Positions 46,180 to 58,061 of a DNA stretch of 64,000 bases are shown here, piece after piece; position 1 is the stretch's first letter; each line of letters opens with the position of its first letter. Origin of the DNA: Gnetum montanum (lineage: Eukaryota; Streptophyta; Gnetopsida; Gnetales; Gnetaceae). Under the pieces are notes generated by a model. That model was not told the origin of the DNA, made no database searches, and was given only the letters and a program-made list of their open reading frames with translations. The stretch spans positions 5,085 through 69,084 of the forward strand of contig MNCI01028261.1 in NCBI GenBank assembly GCA_015680685.1, given 5' to 3'. The position numbers and the translations under genes are program-made.

Positions 46180-48050
46180 TTGTCTTTTTTCTAGTTGTGG
46201 ATTTAGAGCATACACCTCAGAATCCTATAAGTGTGACATGATGGGGGAAACATCCCTTAGGATGTTCATATTGGTAGATGTCACATCCATCATCATCATT
46301 TGATTCAATTTCCACAACTTCCTCTTTTACAAAAATCTTACCCTTACTCCTTTGATTGGTACATTAGATTCCTTTTGCCTTCTACGATCATGATCACTAC
46401 TATGTTCTTTGGACTCTTAAGAAACTTTCAAGATAGGTTAAAATCTACTATCCATAAAGCATCATAACTGATCTACCTTAGTTGAAATTTCAAAGGTAAA
46501 TTTTTAAATCAGTAAGGTTTTTTAGTTCACCACCTCATCAAGTGATGATTCCTCCTCATTGTCATAAAATTGGACCTCCCTCTTGCAAAGGGAAGGATCT
46601 TAGTTGTATTCTTTTACACTTTCACATTTCCTCAACTCTCCTTCTTCTTTTTCTACATGCTTGATCATCCTTTAGGTCTGATGGGCTCTTAATTCTAATA
46701 GTCTTCCTTGGGCATAGATCCCAAGAGTTCTCCTCATTTTAGAGTAAAGTCCATCTATGATGTGGCAAAGTTGTTCCTACTAAGAGTAACCATGGCTAGG
46801 GCATCAGTGTAATAAGGAATAATATTTGCTCATGGTAGCACCCAAGGACTCATGTGATCTTTGCTTCCAACCCTAGATTTACCTTCTTAGATTGGACACT
46901 CAGGAGTACATTTGATATTGATCATTGAATAGTTCAAGCATCGTACTCCATCTACGAATTGATTTTGGCTTCAAGGAATGGTACTAGCTTTTAACTTTTT
47001 TGATGAGCGTCATGGGAAATAACTTAAGCTTTTGTCAATTATTTTCTATGTTTTTCAAGGCACAAGCATTGTGAAAAGCCTAAAAATGATTTTTTGGATC
47101 AAAGTTATATCCCTACTCAAACTTGGGAATGTTGTTCATATCCAATTACTTGATCCTACTATCTTTCACATGTCTTGTCAAAATTCTTACTATCTTTCAT
47201 AGCCATGATCCTAGTGCCTATGATGCCCTCTGTTACCCATTTATTCATGATGACAGGCCTCTCTTGAATGCCTACACCCTATATCTTAACTTGCCTGATG
47301 GTCCCTATGATCATCTTGATCTTGTCGATCACCTACATCACAATCATGTCCCTTGTAGTTACATTCAAATATAGAAGAGGAAGAAGATGAAGAGAAAGGT
47401 GAAGAGGAAGGAGGACTACCATAATCATGGTTCTTGCCATCCCCTCTTTGGTGGCTGCAACCATGATGATGATCATGCTGCTTACCTGCATCCCTACCAT
47501 GAATCTCCTCCTTGGATTTTCCTTTGTCATGAGATTTGTTCTTGCCAGAACCAAGATTATGAATCATGGACTGCAAGTTCTAGCTTTGACCTCCTTCACT
47601 GGAGTCAAATATAGGAGTCTCTCTGTATAGAAAATCCATAGAGAAGGATTCTCTACCATCTTTTTGGTACATTAGGAATGGAAAATCATTGGACCACTTC
47701 CCCTTTGCAAACTTGTATTGCTGCTCTAGCTATCAATCCATCAAGTGTTGTGTATTGGTGGGATGATAATTTCTAGCATCACTATGTAGCACAACATATT
47801 CATCATGAAGCCCTTGGATACCCAACTGCATAAGATTTTTGTGGAGCATCATAGGAATGGATTGATCAAGTGGCAACACAATGTTACCCTCCATGTCTCA
47901 CCACAACAGTTATTCATCCTCGTGTGGAACAAGGATGGAATTGGGTACATACTCATCAGGATGAGCATATATCACTTTATATTGCTAGGGCATCTGCAGA
48001 TTTACTTTGTCAGACTTGGATGGAGAATCACTCCGATGAGAAGAAGACAT
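46180..48050 (-). pseudogene. gag pseudogene of element C
   Basis: ATG of MSSSHRSDSPSKSDKV at 48050 follows a leader of about 145 bases. Then YAHPDEYVPN and MEGNIVLPLDQSIPMML, a Ser/His/Asp-rich tract (47290-47570), a capsid-like core (about 47100-46700), and DDGCDIYQYEHPKGCF near 46290-46245, the clan's short zinc-knuckle relative with the second Cys replaced by Tyr. A Pro/Tyr/Gln-rich linker follows to about 45750. Confidence 0.7.
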
Positions 48051-48196
48051 CTTGTATTAGAAGATAAGAAATGTAGTTTGATTTCTTATAATTGTTGTAC
48101 TTATTTTGACATATGATATGATATTAGGGTTTGTTCCAATGATGTTAAATAATTTTTTTTACTAAATCTTAGATAGCACATGTAATAAACAAAAGG

Positions 48197-48214
48197 TCCT
48201 CAACAACGATGCCA
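48197..48214 (-). other. Primer-binding site of element C
   Basis: The minus strand reads TGGCATCGTTGTTGAGGA, one base after the LTR; it is the A-type PBS with several transitions. Confidence 0.8.
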
Positions 48215-48215
48215 A

Positions 48216-49021
48216 TGATGAGGGGCTAGTATACCCTAAGCCCAACCATACAAATTACAAGTGTTCATGTGCAATCTAATCATGATGATCATTGTCTTCC
48301 CAAATACACTTTTGAAGCTTAGTTGTATGGTTATGTGTAATTGTGGTACATGATTTTTAGTATTTTATATTTTATTCACCTACAATTGATAACAAGTTGA
48401 AACTCAATTTATTAACCAATTTAACTAATCTAATTGCTAATTAATAACTAACTATTCTAACATAAGCATCTAGTCCCATTTTTCGTACAAATCCTAAACA
48501 CATATAACATTACTAGGTTACCAAGCATTAAGTGCAACTAGGATTACCAAGCACTATATGTTATGCTTGAAGTCATCTTACTTATGTGTTTAGTCTATTT
48601 AGCTTAATTAGTTAATTAATTAAATTATTACTTAATTAAATTAATTGCATAATTAATTAAAATAGTAAATGCAGAAATAAATCATTAATCTATTTCAAGT
48701 GTTGCAAGGTTTGATCAATAGGCTCATCTTTATTGCCATTCAAAAAGGTGTGCTTAGGTACATCAGTGCTTAAATAAAGATCTATACACTTTTTGACTAT
48801 TGCTACAGGCACTTAGAAAAATATTCTAACCCTCAAATGATAAAATTGCAAGATCTTTGCTACAACTATGATAAGACATCTCATAAACACAACATATGAA
48901 CACATATTTATAGACTTTATTATGGATCTACATCAATGAGACCCCATAAACACAACAAATGCTACGTTGATGAGGCCACATTGATGGGGGCCCAGGAATG
49001 TGGCACTTTGATGCTTCATTA
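48216..49021 (-). repeat. 5' LTR of element C
   Basis: 806 bp. On the minus strand TAATGAAGCATCAAAG (first G of TGATGAAG changed) runs to CATCA. AATAAA on minus is at 48729-48734. It is similar to 35757-36651 throughout, with indels near the U3 start. Confidence 0.9.
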
Positions 49022-50012
49022 ACTATGATCAAAATTTTTGTCATTAAGGTAAGAAGATCATTAACATAATTCATGTTCATTGTTCTAATTCTAAAATTAT
49101 TAGAAGCATGATTATAATGGTCAATTTTAATTTGATGTCATGTTGAGAAATTAGGGTGAAAGAATCCTCTTTCTGTCCTAGCTACCTTGATTCCTTTATT
49201 GGCAACACATTTCACTCTCTTGCCACATGACTAAAAAAATTTCTCTTATTTGAAAGGAGTTATCTTGGAAGATTCCTTAATACATACTGTAACATGCACA
49301 TAAGATTTCTTAGTTGATGTGTTAGAAGGAGCTCATTGTAGAAATTATGTGGTTGGTTCATATGATTTATGATATAAAAAATCATTGATGATGTTTTCAT
49401 AAGTCTCCTCTATTGAAGGAACCTTTTCATATATGCAATAGACTATTAATTTATAAAGTTAAAATCAATCTTGTTAGTTCCATATTTCCTTATTATCACA
49501 TTTGACTTAATCCTTTTTACGTCAGAGTCCTCAAAGCAAATATCCATAATGAAGTATTTTCTTTGTTGAAAATACTAGCTTCTTTGTCTCAATATATATT
49601 GTGTTGTTATTCTTCATAGAGGTAGGTATGATAATTCCTTTATCCTTATATGAATTTGACTCCATCAGATTAATAAAAATATGAATGTCTTCATGTCTAC
49701 CCTTAGGCCTCAAAAGCAACGTATACCATGATTTAGTTAGATTTAGTTGCATCTTCATGTCCTACTTAATGTTCCCAATGTGATCCTATAAATTACTTAA
49801 CATAATTGTTACAGATATCAAGTATTTCAAGGATTATATATTAAGAGATGCTCGATTGATCAACCTATGATCTAATTCCCTTATGCAATGATAATACAAA
49901 ACTAGCACATATTATACATATGATAGATAAACACATTAAGAAATAGTATAGGTTAAATTCACAAACCTTTTATGATGTGCAACCCCATCATGTATTTAAG
50001 AACAATCATAAA
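49022..50012. other. No gene recognised
   Basis: AT-rich DNA with a 75-codon minus-strand ORF (49531-49758) without known motif. The last part resembles the tandem repeat that follows, but too weakly to count as a unit. Confidence 0.4.
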
Positions 50013-50863
50013 TACTATTTGGAAGCATGCTAGGATGAGCAACCTATGTCTTATAATCATTCTCTAAGTCATGAATAGTTATTTGATCTAAGACACATAA
50101 ATTAGATATATCTGCAAGTAAAGACATAGCGTTAATGTGATTGGAAGACATGTTGGATTAAGTAACCTATGAACTATCCCTAGTCTATCAAGCATATATT
50201 TTTCTATGATATACATTCTCTACTAGAAAAACTATATTTTCCTTTATCATACATTCTACATCAATTCTATAAGCATGACTGCATGGGATTCATCTACACT
50301 ATGGTATCTCCTATAAGGTCATCATAACTAAATGGAGCACATGTGATGCTATTTGGAAACATTCTTAGATGAGTTATCAATGTCTTATGATTTCTCAAGA
50401 AAACATGAATAGTCCTTTGATCTAAGATACATTAACCAAATATACCTATAAGTAAATACACATCATCAATGAGATTGGAAAACATTCTTAGTTGAGTAAC
50501 ATATAAACTCTTCCTAGTAGATCAACCATATTTTCCTTTATCATATATTGTCACCAATGGAGAAACCATATTTTGTTTTATCATATAATCTACATCAATG
50601 CTATTAGCATGATCAGATGATAATCCTTTACACTATGGTATCTCCTATATGGTATTATAACTAAATGAAGAACCTATGATACTATTTGGAAATAAAAATG
50701 ATTAAGAAACATATGAATTATACTTGGCCTATCAACCATATATTCTATTATAATACACTATCTTTGGTGATGAAACCATACTTTGTTTTATCATTGAATA
50801 TATATTAATTCTAAAAACTTGATTGAATAGGAAACCTGTGCATTATGGTTTCTCCTATATAGT
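50013..50863. repeat. 334-bp-period tandem repeat, 2.5 copies, cut by element B
   Basis: Copies start with TACTATTTGGAAGCAT (50013), TGCTATTTGGAAACAT (50347) and TACTATTTGGAAATAA (50680), giving periods of 334 and 333 bases. Shared blocks include ACACTATGGTATCTCCTATA and AACCATATTTTGTTTTATCA. The third copy has an internal deletion and ends at the 5' LTR of element B. The length is typical of a plant satellite monomer. Confidence 0.8.
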
Positions 50864-51746
50864 TGAAAAATTATGTTTTTCATCACTCCGATATTGGGGT
50901 GGCCACGATATCAAGTACACGATATTGGGTACGTGATATTGTGGCCTAAGATGTGATATTGTACATTCGATATTATAGGGTTACTCCTAGGTCTATAAAT
51001 ATCGTGCCCAGGGACACAATTGGGAGTATGTTTTTGGCAGTCAGTAGCAAAGCTCTTGTAGTTTGTCCATTTGAAAGTTAGAATATTTTCCAAGTGCCTA
51101 TAGTAAGAGGTCTAAGTGTGAACGGATATTTATTCAAGCATTGATGTACTTGAGCACATCATTGTGTTGGCAATAAAGATGAGCTCTTTGATCCATTCCT
51201 TGTAGCACTTGAGATTTCCTTTCTCATGCATTTATATTTTATTTTATGCACTTTACCTTCATGTTGTTAGCACAGTAATTCATTTTGATCAATTAATCAA
51301 ATTGTTAAATTACACAAGCACGACCCCTTCGAGCATACGTGTGACATTTGGTAGCTTAGAAATTATTAGCGTTTGACAGCCCAATAGTGTTTGCATGAAG
51401 TTCAGGCTGTGTTCAAGAAGTGGAAATGGTTACTTGTGTTAGGCTAGATTAGACTTTAGTTTCCTCAGCAATTAATTGCTTTTACTTTTAATCACTCCTA
51501 CTTTTATTCTTGTTCTAGGTGAGTAATTCTAGAAAAACACAAAATAATAAAAATCATATGCCTCCATCACACTTAACCATACAATTTCATTCCACAAGTG
51601 AGATTGGGAAGACAACGAACGAACAACATGCACACACTATTTAGCTCTAGTGTACTTAGTAACTATAGTCTATGGAATTCAACCAAATTGCATGTGAACG
51701 CTTGTGATTCATATGGTTGGGCATAGGGGTACCTTGTTGCTCATCA
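50864..51746 (+). repeat. 5' LTR of element B
   Basis: 883 bp, TGAAAAATTATG...GTTGCTCATCA. U3 has six GATAT[T/C] sites at about 50890-50980, TATAAATA at 50994-51001 and AATAAA at 51172-51177. Confidence 0.9.
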
Positions 51747-51747
51747 T

Positions 51748-51765
51748 TAGCATTGTTGTCAAGGA
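51748..51765 (+). other. Decayed primer-binding site of element B
   Basis: TAGCATTGTTGTCAAGGA, the A-type PBS with five changes, mostly transitions, including loss of the leading TGG. Confidence 0.75.
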
Positions 51766-51906
51766 ACTGTAGTTCTTCATACACTATCTAAGCCTAGTGA
51801 TATTTAGTAACCTCATTATTCGAACCCTGAGAGTTAAATCTTACAAAAACAAAAATTATTATTATCATTAAATTAAATCTTAATTGCACATTGTTTATTA
51901 ACACAA

Positions 51907-53750
51907 ATGTCTTCTTCTCACAGGAGCCCATCTTCGCCTAGGGTAGTTCAAGTACCTCAACAATACTGGGTGGTATATGCTCATCTTGATGAGTATGTAC
52001 CAGACTTTACCTGTATCTTACATCAAGATGAACTGATGTGATGGCATGATATGGAAGGCAACATTATGTTGCCACATGACCAATCTATTCCAGAAATGCT
52101 CCATATAATGCTAGCATGACATAGGCTTCAACATCTCCATGGAGAATACGAGATGCAAGATCCCAACTCAAGGGACTATCATCCCATTGAAGTGCAAAGA
52201 TTAAGGGATCAACAGCTGGAACACCAACACGAGCTTATGAAAGGCAAGGGGTCAAACATCTTTCCACCTTCGCTTGGCCCAATTGATGAAGGTAACCATT
52301 TCTTTAGTGATTCTCCTCTCTTTGACTTTGTTCAAGAAGTCCTCAACTAGAATGTACAGTCTATAATCCATAACCCAGGTTCTAGTCATAATGGATCCAA
52401 TGAAAAAAATGGATCCAGAGAAGCAAGTTAAGAAAGGGGAAAAAGTAGATCATGATCACGATCGTGGTTCCAAGCATCAAAAGAAGGATGATAGGTGCTA
52501 GCATGGAGCAAGTTTCCCTTCTTTTTCCCCTTCATCTTCATCTTCTTCTTCATTAGGTTTAGATCATGGTTGTAGATGAAATAATTGTAATGGAGGTGAC
52601 CAATAGGACCAAAACAACAAAAGGGACCATTGGGAGAGACGTGACTGAAGACATGGGTAATCCAGAGAGGCCCATCATCAAGAAAGAAGGGCTAGTAGGG
52701 AACATCGTAGGCACCATTATGATGGCCTTGATGAACCTCTACTTGCGCTACTTAGAGCATGTTAAATATTATAGAGGCTATGAGGATTCCAACAAGGCAT
52801 GTGAAGGACAATAAAATAAAGAGGCTAGATATGAACAACATCCCTTGGTTTGAGGGAGAATATGATGTTGATTCACAAAATCATGTCCAGGACTTCCAAG
52901 ATGCATGTGCCTTGTAGAACATTAAAAATGACTGGCAAAAGCTAAAATTATTTCCAAGGACACTCATAAAGGAGGCAGAAAGTTGGTATTGATCCTTGGA
53001 ACTAGAATCAATTAGGTGGTGGAGTATGATGTTGTAACTATTCAATGATAAATATCAAATGTACTCTTGAGTATCCAATCTAAGGAAAAAAATTCAATGG
53101 TAGAAATAAGGGAATCATGAGCCATTGGATGTTGCTATTGGCTGATACTACTCTCTATTACATAGGTGTCCTAACCATGGATACTCTTAGCTTGATCAAC
53201 TTTGCCATATCATAGACGAGTTATGGTCTAAAACCAGGGAAACCCTTGGTATCTATGTCCAAGGGAGATTGACAGAGTTGAGTGCTCGTCGGATTCAAAA
53301 ATTAATTGAGCAAGTAGCCAAGGAGGAGGAAGAGATGAAAAATGTGAAAGTGTAGAAAAATACAATAGAGACCCTTCTATTTGGAAAAAGGGGATTAGAT
53401 TTTGTGATAGTGAGGATGAATTTGCTAGAGATGAGGTGATGAATCAGAAAACCTTGTCATTCCAAAAATTGCAATCAAAAATCATGGCCAAGGTTGATTA
53501 GTTATGGGACTCCATGGACAATTAGTTTCAAGTTGTTTTAAAAATTGCTAAAGTATCTAAGGAGTAAGGTGGTGAATGAGAGCATCGAAGATGTAAGGAA
53601 GCTAAACGTGCAAAATCTAAGGGTAAAGGTAAGATAGCTATAATAGAGATGGCTATGAATAGTGATTCAGATGATGATGGTGGGTGTGATGTATACCAAT
53701 ATGAACATCCTAAGGGATGTTGTCTAGTTGTATCACACTTTTAGGAATCT
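51907..53750 (+). pseudogene. gag pseudogene of element B
   Basis: MSSSHRSPSSPRVVQV starts at 51907; YAHLDEYVPDFTCILHQDEL and MEGNIMLPHDQSIPEML follow. A His/Asp/Arg and Ser-rich tract lies at 52430-52560. The capsid core (52880-53330) reads KLFPRTLIKEAESWY, WSMML-LFNDKYQMYS and LGIYVQGRLTELS. A Glu/Lys coil follows, then GCDVYQYEHPKGC at about 53683, with the second Cys of the short knuckle replaced by Tyr. Stops are mostly TAG where Gln or Trp is expected. Confidence 0.75.
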
Positions 53751-54400
53751 AGGATGTATGCCTTACATCCATGACTTGCACAAAGGTAAACATCCAAAAG
53801 ATTACCTTATTCATAAGGAAATCCTCGATAGTTACACCAACCATAGCAGTACTACCCAAGTGGAACTCCTCTGCAACCCTATGAATTGTACCAGCAGTGG
53901 TAACAACCATAATCGTGGGCATTGCCACCTCCAAGATACCACTACCCTTACTGGCAACCAGATCCCTATGGTTACTATGTTCAACAACCCTCATCTTCAA
54001 GGGATTCTTTTGGTTATATTGTTGCTCACCAATCTCATCACTACCCTCTAGAAACATACTAATTGTGCTATCCAAGGAGGGATATCACCTACTATCCTCA
54101 TGCACCTTCTGTTCTTGCACCTACTCCTTCACCTCCTACACAATTACCACTTGCTTTGTCCATGGAGGGTGAATTGCCTGCACAACCACAACAAAGAAAT
54201 GCTACAAGGGTTGTTAACCTACAATCAGTTAACCCATCTAGCAGGTCAACACCATGAATCAAGAAAAGACCCTTCTTCCAACCTCGCAATCCACCAAAGT
54301 GCTCAGACACATCAGTAGTTGGTTACCTTGCTTCTCCACATTCCTCTATTTCCTCTCTATCTGAGTCCCCTTCAAATCAAAATCCTTCTCAAATCCATAC
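53751..54400 (+). pseudogene. Pro/Gln-rich Gag-protease linker of element B
   Basis: Frame-shifted Pro, Tyr, Gln and Ser-rich translation (YYPHAPSVLAPTPSPPTQLP, PAQPQQRNATRVVNLQSVNP) colinear with 30601-31060 of element A. Confidence 0.55.
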
Positions 54401-54890
54401 CATAATGTTGACACATGTTGTATTCGATTGGATTCGAGGTAGTAACCTACCCAAAAAATTAGCTGATCTTGGGAGTCTCCTAGTTTACTTGCAACTTTCT
54501 AGGAATGAACCTTGTAAAGCTCTTCTTTACTCTGGTTCTAGTATTAATCTAATCTTGCATGAGATGTACACAATGTGGAACCTTCCTCCTTTGAAGAAGA
54601 GCAACATTCAGCTAGAATTGGACTAGTCCATTACTGTTCCATTAGAACTAGTTGAAGACATCATTACCACCATTTTTGAATGGTCATATTCTGCCAATTT
54701 CCTAGTAATCAAAGTGGAGAACTACAAGGGGGACTTTCCAATCATTATGGGAAGGGCATGGCTAAGTATTGTAGATGCTAAAATGGGCATTAGAGATCTT
54801 TCCTTGGAGATATCAAAAGAAAATGAGTTTGGAAATATTGAGAAGAAGAGAGATCCATGTATCACATACAACAATTCAGGGTGCCATTGT
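54401..54890 (+). pseudogene. Aspartic protease pseudogene of element B
   Basis: It reads LSRNEPCKALLYSGSSINLI; the catalytic Asp of LLDSGS is Tyr here. Then EMYTMWNLPPLKKSNIQLEL, PLELVEDIITTIFEWSY, PIIMGRAWLSIVDAKMGIRD and LSLEISKENEFGNIEKKRD. It would have cleaved the Gag-Pol polyprotein; it is inactive. Confidence 0.8.
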
Positions 54891-55430
54891 GTGCAAAAGT
54901 TATGGTCAATAAAGTAAACATTTATTTCTGCATGGAAGTAGTGTGCATTGGAAGTAGATATCCAGAGATGTCTGTACATAGTAGCCACAAAACAAGAAAG
55001 CACCTAGTGGCTGATAGCTGCATTATGCATGGAACTGAATGAGGGTCTAATGTATGAGTATATTGCAAGTATGGATGAACTTGAGTAAGTTCATCACCAG
55101 CTCTTCGAAGGAGAAAATAATGATGTCAACTGGGATGAGCTAAAAATTCCTAATAGTTTTAAACAAGAGTCCCTTGAATTAAAGACACTATCGGTTGGAA
55201 TGGAGTATGTCTTTGTGAAAAATGGGAAGCTAGTTATTATTAATTCCAAGCTTGCTACAGAGTAGAAGAAAAGATTGATAAAAGTTATGGAAAATGGTCA
55301 GGAGCCTTCACTTGATCATATTCTAAGCTTACTCAGATAGATCTAAGAATATGCTAGCACAAGATATACACTAACCCTACCTTCAAGCTGAAATGATAGC
55401 CACAATGATGTTTAAATTCTAAATTAAAGT
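54891..55430 (+). pseudogene. Protease-RT spacer of element B
   Basis: Degraded polyprotein: ELKIPNSFKQESLELKTLSV, YVFVKNGKLVIINSKLATE and LIKVMENGQ. In the family this segment connects protease and RT. Confidence 0.55.
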
Positions 55431-56200
55431 ATATTGTTAAAGAGGAGATTGAAAAACTCCTCAAAGCAGGATTCATCTACCCTATCACAAATAGTGAGTG
55501 GGTCAGTCCACTCATGATCGTGCCAAAGAAAGAAGGCAAATGGCAGGTATGCATTGATTTTTGGCTACTTAATATTGCAACTTTCAAGGATAATTTTCCA
55601 TTGCCTTTCGTCGACCAAGAGATAGATACTATTTTGGGAAACAGTTATTATAGCTTTCTTGATGGTTATAGTGGATATATCCAAATTCAAATTGCACTAG
55701 AGTACTAGGCAAAGATAACTTTCACAAGTCCTTGGGGGACTTTTTCTTACTGATAGATGCCATTTGGTCTATGTAATGTCCCAACCATATTTCAAAGATT
55801 AGTTCTCAAAATTTTCCAACAATAGATCAATAGTAGGATAGAAGTTTTTATGGATGACTTTTCAACCTATAGAGCTATGTTTGAGCAAGCTTTCGACCAT
55901 CTTGAGTAGGTGTTAAAAAGATGTGTCAAACTAAACCTCCAGCTCAATCGGTAAAAGAGCCATCTTATGGTCTAGGAAGGCACAGTCTTCGGGCATTGCA
56001 TCTCAAAAGTAGGAATCAAGGTGGACCCTGAAAAAATAAGGATCATCCAAGGAATAATCAGCCAACCTGAAATAATCAAAGAAGTTCAATCATTCCTTAA
56101 TCATACTAGATACTACCAGCGATTCATCGAGAATTTTTCCAAAATCACCAAGCCATTGGTAGAATTGACAAAGAAGGATGCATCATTCATCTAGACTAGA
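55431..56200 (+). pseudogene. Reverse transcriptase pseudogene of element B
   Basis: It reads EEIEKLLKAGFIYPITNSEW, VSPLMIVPKKEGKWQVCIDF, FPLPFVDQEID, YYSFLDGYSGYIQIQIALEY, MPFGLCNVPTIFQRLV, IEVFMDDFSTYRAMFEQAFD, LNLQLN and FGHCISKVGIKVDPEKIR. The FMDD catalytic box is intact. The Arg-Arg of the family's DFRRLN is WL. Stops interrupt it near 55707 and 55755. Confidence 0.85.
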
Positions 56201-56690
56201 TTGGTCTAGACCATTTCATGTGAATCAACATTTTAATAATTGAAGTAAAAGCTTGTTAAAACTCCCATTCTTCAAGCACCAGATTGGTCGAGACCATTTC
56301 ATGTGATGATTGATGCATCAAATTATGCTTTGGGGGTAATGCTTATGTAAATGGATGATCAAAAACATCCATATTACATTCACTGTGCAAGATGGAGCAT
56401 CGTAAGTGCATAACTAAACTACACCACCATAGAAAAGGAGTCAATGGTAGTGGTGTTCACTTTAGAGAAGTTCAAGCACTATGTGCTTTGCTACAAACTG
56501 TTTGTGCATACAGATCATAGTACCATTATATTTCTAATGAATAAACCAATGGTGAGTTCCCGTGTCATACGATGGCTCGTGATTTTGCAAGAATTCGATC
56601 TCACAATCGTAGACTGTAAAGGTGTGGAGAATGTGGTCATAGATCACTTATCACGACTAAGATGGGATGACAAGGAGAAAGAGATCCCTT
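56201..56690 (+). pseudogene. RNase H pseudogene of element B
   Basis: It reads RPFHVMIDASNYALGVML (first Asp kept), LNYTTIEKESMVVVFTLEKF, FVHTDHSTIIFLMNKPMVSS, LQEFDLTIVDCKGVENVV and IDHLSRL. A 25-bp duplication (GATTGGTCTAGACCATTTCA at 56201 and again near 56284) lies at the start. Confidence 0.8.
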
Positions 56691-57860
56691 TATCTAATCA
56701 ATTCCTTGATGAATCTCTCCTTGTAGGTGCTATTAATGCAGAAATGCCTGATGAACCAAAATGGTACAACAATCCTTACTTATCTACTCAAGCAAGAATT
56801 GTCACAAGGGCTAGACACTAGAAAGAAACAACAATTTCTTCACCAGGTCAAATATTTCATGGATATTAATGAAAACCTTTACAAGGTTTGTCCCGATGGC
56901 TTGGTATGTTTGTGTATCCTTGATACAAATCAACTATGCATTCCTTAGGATGCTCATGAAGGTCCTTATGGGGGCCATTATGCTAGGAGATTCATGGCCA
57001 TAAAAATCCTCATGGTGAGGTATTATTGGCCAACAATCTTCAGGGATGCACATCAATGCATCCGTGCTTGTGATCATTGCCAAAGGGATGGTGGAATGAA
57101 ATCTTGAATGGATGGACCAAAACAATCGATACAACCTCTCAAACCATTTGATATTTGGAGCATTAACTTTATGGATCCCATCACACCTCTATCCAATGGA
57201 AAGGCATATATAATAGTTGCAGTTGACTATTATACCAAGTGGGCAAAAGTAGCAATCATCATCGACTGTACATCCACCATTGCTGCTAGATTTGTACAAC
57301 AAAACATCATAAATAGATTTGGTCTACCTCATGTGTTAATTTCTAATAATGAAACTCATTTTACAGGTGCCACTTTCTAGAAGCTAATGCAACACTTGGG
57401 GGTTGAACATAAATTCACAACACCATATCACCCCCAAGCCAATGGTCAAGCTAAAGTTACTAATCAGGAGATTACAAAAATCTTAACGCAAACCATTAGC
57501 AAATACTAAAGGGATTGGAGCACTAAATTAAATGATGCCCTTTAGGCCTATCATTTCACATGGAAGCTTTCCATAGGTTATTCTCCATATGAGCTCATGT
57601 ATGGAAAATTACCAACATTGCCTATCCAATCCGAGCTTTGTACACTCTCCATAGCCTGTGACCTTGACCTAGATCTAAGTCTAGCATAGAAAAAAAGATT
57701 AATGAGTCTCAAATTGCTAGAAAAAAATTGGTTAATGGTCCTATCATCCAATGAGATGCATAAGGCATTCAATAAGAAATTCCATGACCTCAGAATAAGA
57801 AAAGTAAAATTTCATCTAGGAGACAAGGTTCCTTATTGGAATCTTACACATGTAGCTCAA
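56691..57860 (+). pseudogene. Integrase pseudogene of element B
   Basis: The N-terminal zinc-binding region reads GGHYARRFMAIKIL...CIRACDHCQRDGGM. The core reads FDIWSINFMDPITP, KAYIIVAVDYYTKWAKVAII, NRFGLPHVLISNNETHF, TPYHPQANGQAKVTNQEITK and GYSPYELMYGKLPTLP. The three catalytic positions (IDF, SDN, GQxE) are N, N and K. Non-catalytic Asp residues nearby (VAVDYY, DWSTKL) are kept. Confidence 0.85.
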
Positions 57861-58061
57861 TGAACTAAATTCCAAACATTGTGTGAAGGACCTTACATTA
57901 TATATGAGACTTTTCCATTTGGGGCCATGATCATCTACAAACTTGATAGCCTAAATAAGAAACAATTAGTTAACATTCAACAAATAAAACCTTTCCATGA
58001 GCCCAAGCCAACCAATGTAACAAACATGCCATCAGATGGACAACCATGCTCAATCTTTTAG
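57700..58061 (+). pseudogene. Integrase C-terminal segment of element B
   Basis: It reads HKAFNKKFHDLRIRKVKFHL, GDKVPYWN, CEGPYIIYETFPFGAMIIYK and KKQLVNIQQIKPFHEPKP. GDKV...GPY...Y is the gypsy integrase C-terminal pattern. No chromodomain is visible, which fits Athila-type rather than chromovirus elements. Confidence 0.7.

Larger units (their letters stand above)
35757..49021 (-). mobile_element. Gypsy element C: full-length with aORF
   Basis: 13.3 kb, minus strand. From right to left: 5' LTR (48216-49021), PBS (48197-48214), gag (48050 to about 46180), protease, RT, RNase H, integrase (to about 42050), non-coding block, aORF (39762 to about 36890), and 3' LTR (35757-36651). Candidate TSDs ATTGT (35752-35756) and ACTAT (49022-49026) differ at two transition sites, so they are unproven. 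This is the only element here with both pol and aORF and shows the ancestral layout. Stops occur in every domain. Confidence 0.85.

Noticed and set aside
49531-49758. 75-codon minus-strand ORF
   Set aside because: No motif, no neighbours of the same function, and AT-rich context; not supported as a gene.
54098-54310. Minus-strand ORF opposite the Pro/Gln-rich linker of element B
   Set aside because: Shadow of the plus-strand polyprotein.
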